Notes: a model not told the origin generated them from the letters alone. Counted from the first letter of the stretch, positions 25,577 through 34,249 are shown. The stretch is 64,000 nt of DNA from Streptomyces olivochromogenes (GCF_001514115.1 NZ_KQ948461.1:62001-126000); one strand, 5' to 3'. A program made the numbers and translations.

Positions 25577-26344
25577 TCACATGACCATGCCGCCGTCGAC
25601 GGGCAGCACCTGCCCGGTGACGAAGGAGGCGGCGTCCGAGGCGAGGAAGACGAAGCTTCCGGCGATCTCCTCGGGCTCGGCCCAGCGTCCCAGCGGGATC
25701 CGGGCGAGCATCGCGGTCGCGAACTTCTTGTCGGTGCGGATCGTCTCCGTCATCGGCGTCGCGGCCAGCGGTGCCAGCGCGTTGACCTTGATCTGCTTGC
25801 GCGCCAGTTCACGCGCCAGGGACTTCGTCAGGCCGATGATGCCCGCCTTGGCCGCCGAGTAGTTCACCTGGCCGAGGGTGCCGACGATGCCGGCCGACGA
25901 GGTGACGTTGATGATCCGCCCCGTGCCGTCGGTGGGCAGGTACGGCAGCGCGGCCTGCGCGCAGTGGAAGGCGCCCATCAGGTGGATGTCGACGATCCGG
26001 CGGAACGCCTCCTCCTGGAGGTTCTCGAACATGTCCGGCGCGATGATCCCGGCGTTGTTGACGAGGATGTGCAGCTTCCCGCCGGTCAGCGCCGCCGCCC
26101 GGGCCGCCGCCGCGTCGGCGGACGCGCGGTCCCGTACGTCCAGTACGGCACTGTCGGCCCGCTCGCCGGCCGCGGAGATCTTCTCGGCGACCGCCGCGGC
26201 CGCCGCCCCGTCGACGTCGGTGACGAGCACCGCCGCCCCGGCGTGCGCGAGTGCCTGGGTGACCGCGGAACCGATGCCCCCCGCGGCGCCGGTGACCAGG
26301 GCCGATCGTCCACTGAGATCGAACAGACCGGTGTTGTCGGCCAT
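25577..26344 (-). CDS. SDR-family oxidoreductase (3-hydroxyacyl-CoA dehydrogenase type)
   Basis: A 255-residue classical short-chain dehydrogenase with ALVTGAAGGIGSAV, VTDVDGA (Asp favouring NAD), HILVNNAGI and the complete catalytic set NVTSSAG with YSAAKAG. It ends FLASDAASFVTGQVLPVDGGM. It therefore has the Tyr that the SDR at 14881 lacks. ATG 26344 shares one base with the upstream stop (TGATG), so translation is coupled to the dehydrogenase. Oxidation of a hydroxyl to a ketone on a CoA ester is the most likely role. Confidence 0.9.
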   Translation of the reverse strand: MADNTGLFDLSGRSALVTGAAGGIGSAVTQALAHAGAAVLVTDVDGAAAAAVAEKISAAGERADSAVLDVRDRASADAAAARAAALTGGKLHILVNNAGIIAPDMFENLQEEAFRRIVDIHLMGAFHCAQAALPYLPTDGTGRIINVTSSAGIVGTLGQVNYSAAKAGIIGLTKSLARELARKQIKVNALAPLAATPMTETIRTDKKFATAMLARIPLGRWAEPEEIAGSFVFLASDAASFVTGQVLPVDGGMVM

Positions 26345-27510
26345 CAATAGCTCCTCGGCATGCCCAGAGTGTGCGATCCCAGATAGTTCAGGATCATTTC
26401 CTGACTGATCGGCGCGATCTTCATCAGACGGGCCTCGCGGAAGTAGCGGGCCACGTGGTACTCCTCGGAGTAGCCCATACCGCCGTGGGTCTGCAGGGCC
26501 CGGTCGGCGGCGGTGAATCCGGCGTCCGCGCAGAGGTACTTGGCGGTGTTCGCCTCACGCCCGCACGGCCGGCCGTTGTCGTAGAGCCAGGTCGCCTTGC
26601 GCAGGATCAGCTCGGCCGCGTCCAGCCGGGCGAGCGAGTCCGCGAGCGGGAACTGGATGGCCTGGTTCATGCCGATCGGCCTGCCGAACACCAATCGCTC
26701 GTTGCCGTAGCTCACGGCCTTCTCCAGCGCCACCCTGCCGATCCCGAGTGCCTCGGCGGCGATCAGCATGCGCTCCGGATTGAGTCCGTCGAGGAGGTAG
26801 CGGAAGCCCTGACCCTCCTCGCCCACCCGGTCCTCGACCGGGACGCGCAACTCGTCGATGAACAACTCGTTCGAGGTCACGGCGTTGCGGCCCATCTTCG
26901 GGATGGGACGGACGTCGATCCTGTCGCGGTCCAGGTCGGTGAGGAACAGCGTCATTCCGTCGGTCCGCCTGGCGACCTCGTCGACCTTCGTGGTGCGGGT
27001 CAGCAGCAGGATCTTCTCGGACTCCACGGCTTTGGAGATCCACACCTTGCGGCCGTTGACGACGTAGTGGTCGCCGTTCCGCCGGGCGAAGGTCGTGATG
27101 TTCGCCGTGTCCAGGCCGGCCTCCGGTTCGGTCACCCCGAAGCAGACGTGGAGATCGCCGGTGGCGACACGGGGAAGCGTGCGCCGCTTGAGTTCCTCGG
27201 AGCCGTGCACCACCACGGGCTGCATTCCGAAGATCGACATGTGGATCGAGCTCGCGGCGTTCATCCCGCCGCCGGATCGCGCCACTTCCTCGAGCAGCAG
27301 CGTGGCCTCGGTGATGCCGAGACCGTGACCGCCGTACTCCTCCGGAATGGTGAGCCCCAGCCATCCGCCGTTCGCGACGGCGGCGTAGAACTCCTCGGGA
27401 AACCGGTGGTCCCGGTCCTTCTCCATCCAGTACCGGTCGTCGAAGTCGCGCAGGAGCCCGACGACTGCCTTGCGGATGGTTTCCTGATCTTCGGTCAGCT
27501 CAAAGTCCAC
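26344..27510 (-). CDS. Acyl-CoA dehydrogenase
   Basis: A 388-residue full-length dehydrogenase. GTG at 27510 is chosen because GGAGGGG lies nine bases upstream and the protein then begins VDFELTEDQETIRK, the usual family start. Motifs are IPEEYGGHGLGIT, CFGVTEPEAGLDTANITTFA, YVVNGRKVWISKA, ERLVFGRPIGMNQAIQFPLA and THGGMGYSEEYHVARYFREAR. It is first in a two-gene operon with the SDR. A GGTCAGACC palindrome lies about 47 bp upstream, tying it to the GntR regulator. Confidence 0.92.
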   Translation of the reverse strand: MDFELTEDQETIRKAVVGLLRDFDDRYWMEKDRDHRFPEEFYAAVANGGWLGLTIPEEYGGHGLGITEATLLLEEVARSGGGMNAASSIHMSIFGMQPVVVHGSEELKRRTLPRVATGDLHVCFGVTEPEAGLDTANITTFARRNGDHYVVNGRKVWISKAVESEKILLLTRTTKVDEVARRTDGMTLFLTDLDRDRIDVRPIPKMGRNAVTSNELFIDELRVPVEDRVGEEGQGFRYLLDGLNPERMLIAAEALGIGRVALEKAVSYGNERLVFGRPIGMNQAIQFPLADSLARLDAAELILRKATWLYDNGRPCGREANTAKYLCADAGFTAADRALQTHGGMGYSEEYHVARYFREARLMKIAPISQEMILNYLGSHTLGMPRSY

Positions 27511-27555
27511 GATGTGGGACCCCTCCGCAGCTTTGATATCTGCGAAACATAACAA

Positions 27556-27566
27556 AGGTCAGACCG
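27556..27566. promoter_or_regulatory. FadR-type operator upstream of dehydrogenase/SDR operon
   Basis: AGGTCAGACCG, identical to the site at 24643, lies about 47 bp upstream of the GTG at 27510. The 13 bases AAAGGTCAGACCG are shared by both sites. This places both catabolic operons under the same probable regulator. Confidence 0.65.
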
Positions 27567-27616
27567 TAAGTACAGTGCGGATGCGGCGGCCCTCCGCGGG
27601 CGTGTGTGACCTGGTC

Positions 27617-28159
27617 CTAGCGGTCCGCGGCCGGGTTGCCCTCGACCCACTGGATGAGGAGCTGGCGTACGTACGGGTTGCCCTCCTGTGCGGAGTGCGC
27701 CAGGCGCTCCGCGCTCGCGCGTGCCGCCCGCCAGGCCACCGGGGTGTCCTCGGTGTGCGCGGTGTCGGCGGCGGCCAGCGCGTCGGCCGCAAGGCCCCGG
27801 AGATCCTCGGCGAGGTCGTCGTGCGCCGCGGCCCGGTACGCCTCAAGACGCAGTGCCGCCAGTTCCTCGGCGGTGGGGACGGGCCGCGCCGGGGGCTGGG
27901 CGTAGCCGCTGACCGCTATGACCACGCAGAAGGTCGCCACGTCACGGCGGCTCTCCCGCTGTCCCCGCGCGATGGCGGGCCCGAGCCAGGCGGCGGCCTT
28001 CCAGTGGGCCACGGTGGTGGCCGCGAGGAGGGAGACGGTGAGCGCGGTAAGAGGAATCCAGCCACCGAGGAAGTAGCCGATCGGGCCGAGCACAAGGAGG
28101 CAGGCCCCGCTGAGCATCCAGATGCGACGGCGGCCGATTCTGAGGTGTCGGGGCTCCAT
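27617..28159 (-). CDS. Hypothetical membrane protein
   Basis: A 180-residue protein with a basic N-terminus (MEPRHLRIGRRRIW), two adjoining hydrophobic helices (LSGACLLVLGPIGYFLGGW and PLTALTVSLLAATTVAHW) and a longer soluble C-terminal part rich in Ala and Glu that should be helical. No family was recognised. It lies on the minus strand just upstream of the acyl-CoA dehydrogenase operon but is separated from it by the FadR-type site, so it is probably not part of that pathway. Confidence 0.7.
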   Translation of the reverse strand: MEPRHLRIGRRRIWMLSGACLLVLGPIGYFLGGWIPLTALTVSLLAATTVAHWKAAAWLGPAIARGQRESRRDVATFCVVIAVSGYAQPPARPVPTAEELAALRLEAYRAAAHDDLAEDLRGLAADALAAADTAHTEDTPVAWRAARASAERLAHSAQEGNPYVRQLLIQWVEGNPAADR

Positions 28160-28299
28160 GCCCTTCAGTGTCGCAGGGGCGCGCAGGGAGCGGTGAGGCG
28201 GCGCGGGATTCGCGGAGCGCGCCGCTCGGAGCCGGGGGAGCCGAGTCGGGCGGCCGGGTTGCCCACCCGGGCCGCACGCCCGGCGCTAACGTGGCGGAC

Positions 28300-28872
28300 A
28301 TGCGCCGTGGGAACTGGCTCGGAACCGTCGCGACGGCAGCCGTGGTGGCCCTCACCGCGGGGTGCGGGGGCGCCTCGGGGGTACCCGCCGTGTCCGCGGC
28401 GCCGACGCCGGGCGCCTCGGGGGCGATCGCGGTGACGAGCCCGGCCTTCGGGAACGGTGGCACCGTCCCACGCCGTTTCACCTGCGACGGTGCGAACGTG
28501 TCCCCGCCGCTGCGTCTCTCCGGTGTGCCGGGTGGCGCGGCCGAGCTGGTCGTGCTGGCCGAGGACCCGGACGCCGCGTCCGGCACCTTCGTGCACTGGC
28601 TCATGTGGGGCGTCGACCCGCACGAGACGGCGCTGGGTGCGGGCGCCGTCCCGAAGGGGGCCGTACAGGGCCGCAACGGCTTCGGACAGCGCGGCTACGG
28701 CGGTCCCTGCCCGCCCGCCGGCACACCCCACCGCTACGTCTTCTCGGTCCTCGCCGCCGACGTGAAGCTGCACCTTCCCGCAGACGCCACCGTCGACGCC
28801 GTACGGCGTGCTCTGGCCGGTCACGCCGTGGGCTCCGGCACCCTCGTCGGGCGCTACGGACGTACGGGCTGA
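28300..28872 (+). CDS. YbhB/YbcL-type PEBP lipoprotein
   Basis: A 190-residue exported protein. The N-terminus has a signal peptide ending in the lipobox LTAGC (Cys 22), so it should be anchored outside the membrane. The body is the phosphatidylethanolamine-binding-protein fold in its bacterial Raf-kinase-inhibitor-like form: SPPLRLSGVPGGAAELVVL, AEDPDA, TFVHWLMWGVDP and GYGGPCPPAGTPHRYVFSV, which together form the anion-binding pocket. The function of bacterial members is mostly unknown. ATG 28300 is used; GTG 28291 would add three residues. Confidence 0.88.
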   Translation: MRRGNWLGTVATAAVVALTAGCGGASGVPAVSAAPTPGASGAIAVTSPAFGNGGTVPRRFTCDGANVSPPLRLSGVPGGAAELVVLAEDPDAASGTFVHWLMWGVDPHETALGAGAVPKGAVQGRNGFGQRGYGGPCPPAGTPHRYVFSVLAADVKLHLPADATVDAVRRALAGHAVGSGTLVGRYGRTG

Positions 28873-29125
28873 ATGGCCGGAGATCGCCCTGCCCAAGCGT
28901 GACGGGCGTACATACGATGCGGTCGATCCCGGCCTTCACAGCTCCTTCACAGGGCGGGGTCGCATCGGCATGTACTTGACATGTCCATGCTTCAACGATC
29001 CGCGCTTGATCCAACGCACTGGTCTGCGACGGCGCCGCACGTCCGCGTGAGGCGCCGCACCCCCCAATTCACGGCGGCACCCGTTCCGTACCGCCGTAGA
29101 CACCAACGCAACGGATTGGAGCACC

Positions 29126-29776
29126 ATGGCTGGTGGGCTGCTTCTGGGTGGCGCGATAGCCGCCCTGTTCGCCACCGCACTACCGGGTCCGGACCCGTCC
29201 TCCGGGATCGTCGACCCGCCCCCGGACAAGATCGTCATCAAGGTCGCCACCGTGAACGGCTCCGGCTGTCCGCAGGGAACCGCCGCCGTCGCGGTCTCCC
29301 CGGACAACACGGCCTTCACGGTCACCTACAGCGACTACCTCGCCCAGGTCGGAGGCAACTCCGACCCCACCGCCTTCCGCAAGAACTGCCAGCTCAACCT
29401 GATCGTCCACGTGCCGCAGGGCTTCACGTACGCCATCGCCAGCGCGGACTACCGCGGCTTCGCCGCACTCCAGTCGGGCGCGAGCAGCACCGAGAAGGCC
29501 TCGTACTACTTCCAGGGCTCGTCGAGCACGGCGGCCATCACCCACCCCTTCCGCGGCCCCTACAACGACAACTGGCAGTCCACGGACGTCACCGACTGGG
29601 CCCAACTGGTGTGGGCGCCCTGCGGTGTCCAGCGGAACTTCAACATCAACACCGAGCTGCGCGTCAACGCGGGCACGTCCACGCCGGGCAGCTCCAGTTT
29701 CATGACCATGGACTCCACGGACGGTGACATCAGCACCATCTACCACCTCGCCTGGAAGGAGTGCCCCGCCGCCTGA
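29126..29776 (+). CDS. DUF4360-family secreted protein
   Basis: A 216-residue protein with a hydrophobic N-terminus (MAGGLLLGGAIAALFATALPG) acting as signal peptide. The DUF4360 body follows: VNGSGCPQGTAAVAVSPDNTAFTVTYSDY with the paired Cys, KNCQLNLIVHVPQGFTYAI, and CGVQRNFNINTELRVN. Family members are small secreted proteins common in Streptomyces and fungi, of unknown function, with conserved cysteines likely bonded. The gene stands alone, with a strong hairpin 22 bp after its stop. Confidence 0.88.
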   Translation: MAGGLLLGGAIAALFATALPGPDPSSGIVDPPPDKIVIKVATVNGSGCPQGTAAVAVSPDNTAFTVTYSDYLAQVGGNSDPTAFRKNCQLNLIVHVPQGFTYAIASADYRGFAALQSGASSTEKASYYFQGSSSTAAITHPFRGPYNDNWQSTDVTDWAQLVWAPCGVQRNFNINTELRVNAGTSTPGSSSFMTMDSTDGDISTIYHLAWKECPAA

Positions 29777-29798
29777 CCTCCCGCTCCCTCCGCATGAC

Positions 29799-29832
29799 CT
29801 TGACCGGCTCCGCCGCATCGGAGCCGGTCAAG
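29799..29832. terminator. 14-bp stem hairpin, bidirectional terminator
   Basis: CTTGACCGGCTCCG pairs perfectly with CGGAGCCGGTCAAG across a six-base loop. It lies between the DUF4360 gene (ends 29776) and the convergent small gene ending at 29871, so it probably serves both. Confidence 0.85.
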
Positions 29833-29870
29833 CGGAGTCGGCGAACTGGGTAGCCGGGTAGCTGGGCGAG

Positions 29871-30077
29871 CTAGGGAAGCAGTCGTTCGATGGCTGTGGG
29901 TCCGTCCTCCCGCAGCTTGCGCTCGGCCCAGGCGAGGTTCTTCGGACTGAGGTCGCGACCCGCGGCGAGCACCATGTCCTCGGCGGTCACGGGGCCTTCG
30001 GAGCCGGTGTGCAGCAGCGTGTCGGGGGTCGCCCTGTCGTCGGACGGTGAGGACGAATCGGGCTGGCTTGTTGGCAT
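29871..30077 (-). CDS. Small acidic protein, function unknown
   Basis: A 68-residue protein starting MPTSQPDSSSPSDDRATPDT and ending AWAERKLREDGPTAIERLLP. GAGGGAGAG stands just upstream of the ATG as a good ribosome binding site. The N-terminal half looks disordered, and the C-terminal half (ITAEDMVLAAGRDL-like, then LSPKNLAWAERKL) should be helical. Similar short proteins occur in Streptomyces genomes from memory, without known function. It is convergent with the DUF4360 gene. Confidence 0.65.
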   Translation of the reverse strand: MPTSQPDSSSPSDDRATPDTLLHTGSEGPVTAEDMVLAAGRDLSPKNLAWAERKLREDGPTAIERLLP

Positions 30078-30273
30078 GATCTCTCCCTCTTCCACCTGAC
30101 CTGTTCTCACGCTACGGGCATTCCGCACACCCCGCGCGACACGCCCCGTGCGGATGCGGTCCAGGACGGGTTCGGGGCGCCCGCGCCCCATCCGGACGTA
30201 CAACGATGTCGGTCGTCGGCCGCGGAGGTGATGGTGGAAGCACTCGCACCCCTGCGACTGATCGGAGCATGTA

Positions 30274-30510
30274 ATGCGTATTCGTCTGATGGCTGCCGCC
30301 GGGCTGGCGGGCGTGGCCCTGCTGGCCACCGCCGGGACCTCTGCCGCCGCCGACCCGACCCCGGTCGGTGCCGCCGCGGACAGTCCTGGTCTCCTGTCCG
30401 GCAACGTCATCCAGATCCCCGTCGACCTCGGCCTCAATCTGTGCGGCGACTCCATCGACCTGGTGGGTCTGCTGAACCCGGCCGCGGGGACCGCCTGCAC
30501 GAACGACTGA
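30274..30510 (+). CDS. Short chaplin
   Basis: A 78-residue secreted protein. A Sec signal peptide (MRIRLMAAAGLAGVALLATA, cleavage after SAAA) leads to one chaplin domain: SPGLLSGNVIQIPVDLGLNL, a Cys, GDSIDLVGLLNPAAG, and a final Cys. Two conserved cysteines and the SGN...P...G...LNPA pattern mark the short ChpE-H type, which lacks a sortase signal. Chaplins assemble as amyloid-like hydrophobic sheaths on aerial hyphae. The domain is more acidic than usual. A terminator hairpin follows 20 bp after the stop. Confidence 0.9.
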   Translation: MRIRLMAAAGLAGVALLATAGTSAAADPTPVGAAADSPGLLSGNVIQIPVDLGLNLCGDSIDLVGLLNPAAGTACTND

Positions 30511-30530
30511 ACCGGCTGACCGCCGAGCCG

Positions 30531-30558
30531 CGCCGGGCAGGTCTTCCCCTGCCCGGCG
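30531..30558. terminator. Terminator after chaplin gene
   Basis: CGCCGGGCAGG pairs with CCTGCCCGGCG (11 bp) over the loop TCTTCC, 20 bp after the chaplin stop. There is no T-run, as is normal for Streptomyces. Confidence 0.8.
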
Positions 30559-30574
30559 GTCGGGCACCGGTCCT

Positions 30575-31260
30575 GGCGGACGGCCACCCCTTCCTGGCGG
30601 ATGGCGATCGGCTGGGGCGGATGGTCTTGTGCATTGGCGGACGGCTACCGGTTTTGTCGAACAGGCACAGGCACAGGGCACAGGCACAGGCACCGGCTTC
30701 GGCGCACGGTCGCCGGTCATGGCGGAACCACTGCCGAACAGGGTCGGCCATCGATCCTGGCGGACGGCCACCGGCTTCGGCACACGGTTGTCGGTGCTCG
30801 CGAACCGCTGGCGGATTTGCTGGTTGGCGATCGGTGATGGCGGACGATCACCGCCTTCGGCGGACGATCACCGGCTTCGGCGCACGGCCGCCGGTCTTTG
30901 GCGGACGGCTACCCGTTCTGGCGGACGGTCGCCGGTCTTTGCCGGACGGCTACTCGCTCTGCGAACGGTCGCCGGTGTTGGCGAACCGCTGCCGGTCTTG
31001 GCGGACGGCCACCGGCTTCGGCGCGGGGGCGCCGGTTTTGGCGGACGGTCGCCGGTCCCGGCGGAGGGGGGATCTGTCCTGGCGGACTGCCACTGGTGTC
31101 GGCGGGCCGCTGCTCGTCCTGGCGGATGGCCATCGATCTGGACGGGCCACCACCAGACCCGGCGGGCCACCATCACACGCGGCGGGCCGCCACCCGTGCC
31201 GGCAGGTGGCCACCGGTCCCGGTGGACCGCCACCCGCAGACAGCCACTGGTTCCGGCGGA
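30575..31260. repeat. Degenerate tandem repeat of 20-bp period, about 34 units
   Basis: The sequence cycles through a 20-base unit with approximate consensus GGCGGACGGYCACCGGYYTT. Phase is held over long stretches: from 31041 to 31240 almost every unit begins exactly 20 bases after the last (GGCGGACGGTCGCCGGTCCC, GGCGGACTGCCACTGGTGTC and so on). A few units are 18, 19, 21 or 25 bases, and there is a run of CAGGCA steps near 30665-30700. Because 20 is not a multiple of 3, the reading frame rotates with each unit, so the long open frames seen here on both strands are by-products. No gene is supported in this stretch. Confidence 0.85.
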
Positions 31261-31299
31261 GCACCAAGTACGGCGATCTGCCACCCGACCCGGGGATCT

Positions 31300-31375
31300 G
31301 TCCCCCGCCCCGGCACTCCCCCCGCCCCCCGGCAGTCTGCCCCCGCCCCGGCAGTCTGTCCCCGCCCCGGCGGGC
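31300..31375. repeat. Second short tandem repeat, C-rich 20-bp units
   Basis: Immediately after the main array, units close to CCCCGCCCCGGCAGTCTGTC repeat about three to four times up to the 3' end of the M81 gene. The period is again near 20 bases but the unit differs from the main array. It may be the same array under different drift, or a separate expansion. Confidence 0.6.
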
Positions 31376-31421
31376 CGCCGCTCGGCCCGATGGGTGGTTC
31401 TGGATGTGGGCGCCCGGTGGG

Positions 31422-32951
31422 TTACTCGTCCGCCCCGCCCAGCGGCTTGTTCGACGGGGGGATGATGCGGGCCGTGAGGTCCGGGTCGGGCATGTGCGGG
31501 TCGAACGGGAACATGGGGCGGCGGATGCGGTGGTGCCCCAGCCGGACGAGATCCTGGTCGACGCCGCCCGGGGTCAGCGCCATCTTCCAGCCGGCGGACA
31601 TGGCGAACAGTTCCGGTTCCAGATAGCCGATCTTGACCACGACGACGTCGGCACCGCGCGGGTCGAGCGCCAGGCCGGTGAAGTCGTGCTCGTAGTGGTA
31701 CGGCTTGCGGAGCCGCGTGATGATCACGTACACGCTTCCGACCCGCAGCACGACCTCCGTCCCGGCGTCCCGGTCCCCGTGCCGGACCGCGTGGACCACC
31801 CCGGTCATGGTGAGCGGCCCGGCGTGCCGGTCGTCCACCTCGGCACCGGCCGTGACCGTGACGATCGCACCGACGCCCGCCTTCTCCGCGGCCGCGACGG
31901 CGGCCGGCCCCGGCACGGACGCGTAGATGACCGTCGGCCCCGACGGTTCCTTGAACTCCGGCCGGGAGAGGACGCGTTCGAGCCCCCACGTGACATCGCC
32001 CGCGCCGCCCGCCGTCGGATTGTCGCCGGTGTCGCTGATGAAGAACGGCCGGGCATCGGGGGAGGAGGCCAGCGCCTCGTCGAGGCACTCGTCCAGTGAC
32101 CCGGTCGGCGCGACGAACGCGAACGCGCCCCGCGCCTCCCAGAATCCGCGCGCCAGCCGCTCGGCGCCCCGCGCGACGGCGGCCTCGGACGGCCCGGTGA
32201 CCACGACCGCGGCGCGGTTGCGCGGCTCGTCCGCCCACGCGTACCCGACCCAGATCGCGGCGTCGGTCACGCCGTCCGTCGCCTCCACCCCGTCGATGGC
32301 CGCGTACACGCTCCTGGCGGGCTCGATGCGCGTCGAGGTCTGCTCACCGGCCAGCAGCACGGGCACCGGGATCCAGGCCTTGACCGGCCGGGGCGCACCC
32401 GTGGCGAGCAGATCCACGAGATGACGGGCGGCCCGCTCCTTCGTCTCCATGTGGTCCTCGTGCGGAGCCGTCCGGTAGCAGGTGATGAGGTCGCTCATGT
32501 GCGCGAGCTCGCGCGAGACGTTGCCGTGCAGGTCCATGGAGGTGGACACGATGACGTCGGCTCCGACGGTCTCGCGGATCCGGGCGAGCAGGACGGCCTC
32601 GGCGTCGTCGACGCCCTCCACCGTCATGGCGCCGTGGATGTCGTACCAGAGCCCGTCGAGGCGCGGCAGCTCCCCGAGCCGCCGCAGGAGCTCCGCGGAG
32701 AGCTCCGCGAACGCGGCCGCGGTCACCGTACCCCCGGGCAGCGCCTTGCCGACGAGCGCGCCGCGCCAGGAGGCCGCGTCACGCAGGGGCGTCCCGGGCG
32801 CGAGGAAGGGATAGCGCGTGAGGACGTCCTCGCCGCGCTGCGGGTGGAAGGCGGGTGCCTCGGTCCGCGCCGGCGAGAACGTCGACGACTCGATGCCGAG
32901 TCCGGCGATGGCGATGACGGGCCGGGCGACGGCGGTACGGGGGTGCGTCAT
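31422..32951 (-). CDS. M81 family metallopeptidase (MlrC-like)
   Basis: A 509-residue protein of the M81 peptidase family, named for MlrC, which cleaves linearised microcystin peptides. Features are IAGLGIESSTFSP at the start, LWYDIHGAMTVEGVDDAE and TSMDLHGNVS with likely zinc-binding Asp/His, CYRTAPHEDHMETKERAA, DTGDNPTAGGAGDVTW, and the C-terminal domain with LVRLGHHRIRRPMFPFDP. Length matches the family. It is translated after the ROK regulator (ATGA overlap). The neighbouring peptide ABC importer suggests it opens or trims an imported peptide or amide. Confidence 0.9.
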   Translation of the reverse strand: MTHPRTAVARPVIAIAGLGIESSTFSPARTEAPAFHPQRGEDVLTRYPFLAPGTPLRDAASWRGALVGKALPGGTVTAAAFAELSAELLRRLGELPRLDGLWYDIHGAMTVEGVDDAEAVLLARIRETVGADVIVSTSMDLHGNVSRELAHMSDLITCYRTAPHEDHMETKERAARHLVDLLATGAPRPVKAWIPVPVLLAGEQTSTRIEPARSVYAAIDGVEATDGVTDAAIWVGYAWADEPRNRAAVVVTGPSEAAVARGAERLARGFWEARGAFAFVAPTGSLDECLDEALASSPDARPFFISDTGDNPTAGGAGDVTWGLERVLSRPEFKEPSGPTVIYASVPGPAAVAAAEKAGVGAIVTVTAGAEVDDRHAGPLTMTGVVHAVRHGDRDAGTEVVLRVGSVYVIITRLRKPYHYEHDFTGLALDPRGADVVVVKIGYLEPELFAMSAGWKMALTPGGVDQDLVRLGHHRIRRPMFPFDPHMPDPDLTARIIPPSNKPLGGADE

Positions 32952-34186
32952 GGCTCCTCGATTCGTATGCGCTGGTCGTTATGGGGTCCCGTTCCTGCTC
33001 CCGCTCCGGTCACGGCCTGGAGTGCGTGGACCAGCGCCCGTTGGAGCGCGAACTGGCCCGCGCCGACCAGCCCCGCGTCCGCGCCGAGACTCGCCCGCTC
33101 GATCACCAGGTGCTTGGTCACCAGCGGATGGCACCCCTCGTACAGCTGACTGCGGACGGCGGCGACGAACGGTTCGAGCGTGGAGAGGATGCCGCCGAGG
33201 TACACGGCGTCCGGGTTGAAGAAGTTGACGTTCGCGGCCAGCACCATGCCGAGGTAGCGGCCGGCCTGACGGACGGCGCGGGTCGCCTCCGGGTCGGCGT
33301 CGGACGCGAACCGGACGACGTCCTCGATCGAGTCGACGTCGAGCCCCCGCTCACGCAGGACGCGCACCAGCGCCGCGCCCGACGCGACGGTCTCCAGACA
33401 CCCGGTGTTGCCGCAGGAGCAGGGGATGTCGTGGCCCGCCTCGACCCGTACATGGGTGATCTCGCCGGCGGCGCCGGTCCCGCCCCGGTAGAGCCGTCCG
33501 TCGGCGATGACGCCCGCGCCGATCGCGGAGCCCATCTTCACCATGATCGACTGGCGGCGCTCGGCCGGCTGGACACTGTGCTCGCCGACGGCCATGCAGT
33601 TGGCGTCGTTCTCGATCGCCGCCGGAACGCCGAAGCGGTGCTCCAGCCAGGCCCGGACGGGGAACCGGTTCCAGCCGGGCATGCGCGACGGCAGTGTCAC
33701 CACTCCGGAGGCGACGTCGACCGGCCCCGGCAGCGAGAGGCCGACCCCCTTGAGCAGCTCCCGCCCATGCTGCTCGGCGAGGCCCTCCAGTGTCTCGGCG
33801 AGCCCGGGCAGCGCGGCTTCGGGCCCCTCCGCCGTCGGGAACGGCACCGTCGACACGTCCGTGAGCCCGCCGCCCGGCAGCACGACACCGACGTGCGCGT
33901 GTCTGCCCCCGAGCTCGGCCGCGACCGCGAACCCGTCGCTGCCGCCGAGCCGTAGGACCTTGCGCGGACGTCCTCCCGTGGAGGAGCGCGTACCCTGCTC
34001 CGCCACCAGCCCGTGGGCGACGAGCTGACCGACCGTCAAGGAGATCGTCGAGGGCGCGGCCCCCAGCAGATCGGCGAGTTCGGTGCGCGTGGTCGCCTGC
34101 CCGGAGGCAAGGAGTTCGAGGACGCGCTCGGCCAGGGACGAGACGCCCGTGGCACCCCTGCGGTGCATCACACTTTTTTCAGGCAT
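32948..34186 (-). CDS. ROK-family transcriptional repressor
   Basis: About 412 residues. An N-terminal winged helix-turn-helix (VLELLASGQATTRTELADLL, GAAPSTISLTVGQLVAHGLV) precedes a ROK sugar-kinase-like domain with AAIENDANCMAVGE, the zinc motif CSCGNTGCLE and NPDAVYLGGILS. Such repressors usually bind a sugar or its phosphate. The start is ATG 34186; ATG 34168 is possible and would leave the TTTTTT-containing repeat fully upstream. It is divergent from the transporter operon and likely controls both directions. Confidence 0.9.
   Translation of the reverse strand: MPEKSVMHRRGATGVSSLAERVLELLASGQATTRTELADLLGAAPSTISLTVGQLVAHGLVAEQGTRSSTGGRPRKVLRLGGSDGFAVAAELGGRHAHVGVVLPGGGLTDVSTVPFPTAEGPEAALPGLAETLEGLAEQHGRELLKGVGLSLPGPVDVASGVVTLPSRMPGWNRFPVRAWLEHRFGVPAAIENDANCMAVGEHSVQPAERRQSIMVKMGSAIGAGVIADGRLYRGGTGAAGEITHVRVEAGHDIPCSCGNTGCLETVASGAALVRVLRERGLDVDSIEDVVRFASDADPEATRAVRQAGRYLGMVLAANVNFFNPDAVYLGGILSTLEPFVAAVRSQLYEGCHPLVTKHLVIERASLGADAGLVGAGQFALQRALVHALQAVTGAGAGTGPHNDQRIRIEEP
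34171..34182. promoter_or_regulatory. Direct repeat CACTTTTTTCAG, copy 1
   Basis: CACTTTTTTCAG at the very start of the ROK repressor gene is repeated exactly at 34250, 79 bp away. An A/T-rich 12-mer is unusual in this GC-rich DNA. The pair flanks the divergent promoter region and could be a ROK-repressor operator. Confidence 0.5.
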
Positions 34187-34249
34187 GGACGAAGTAACTT
34201 CCGACGACGGGATCGGGATGCCGAGCGTACGTCCCTGAAGCCGCCTCTC

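Noticed and set aside
28976..28981. TTGACA resembling a -35 box upstream of the DUF4360 gene
   Set aside because: No matching -10 hexamer stands 16-18 bases downstream.
30228..32238. Long open frames on both strands through 30.2-32.2 kb (for example over 450 codons on each strand)
   Set aside because: They run through the 20-bp repeat and the M81 gene in the wrong frame. The products are Arg/Gly/Pro-rich with no domain, and the repeat period rotates the frame.
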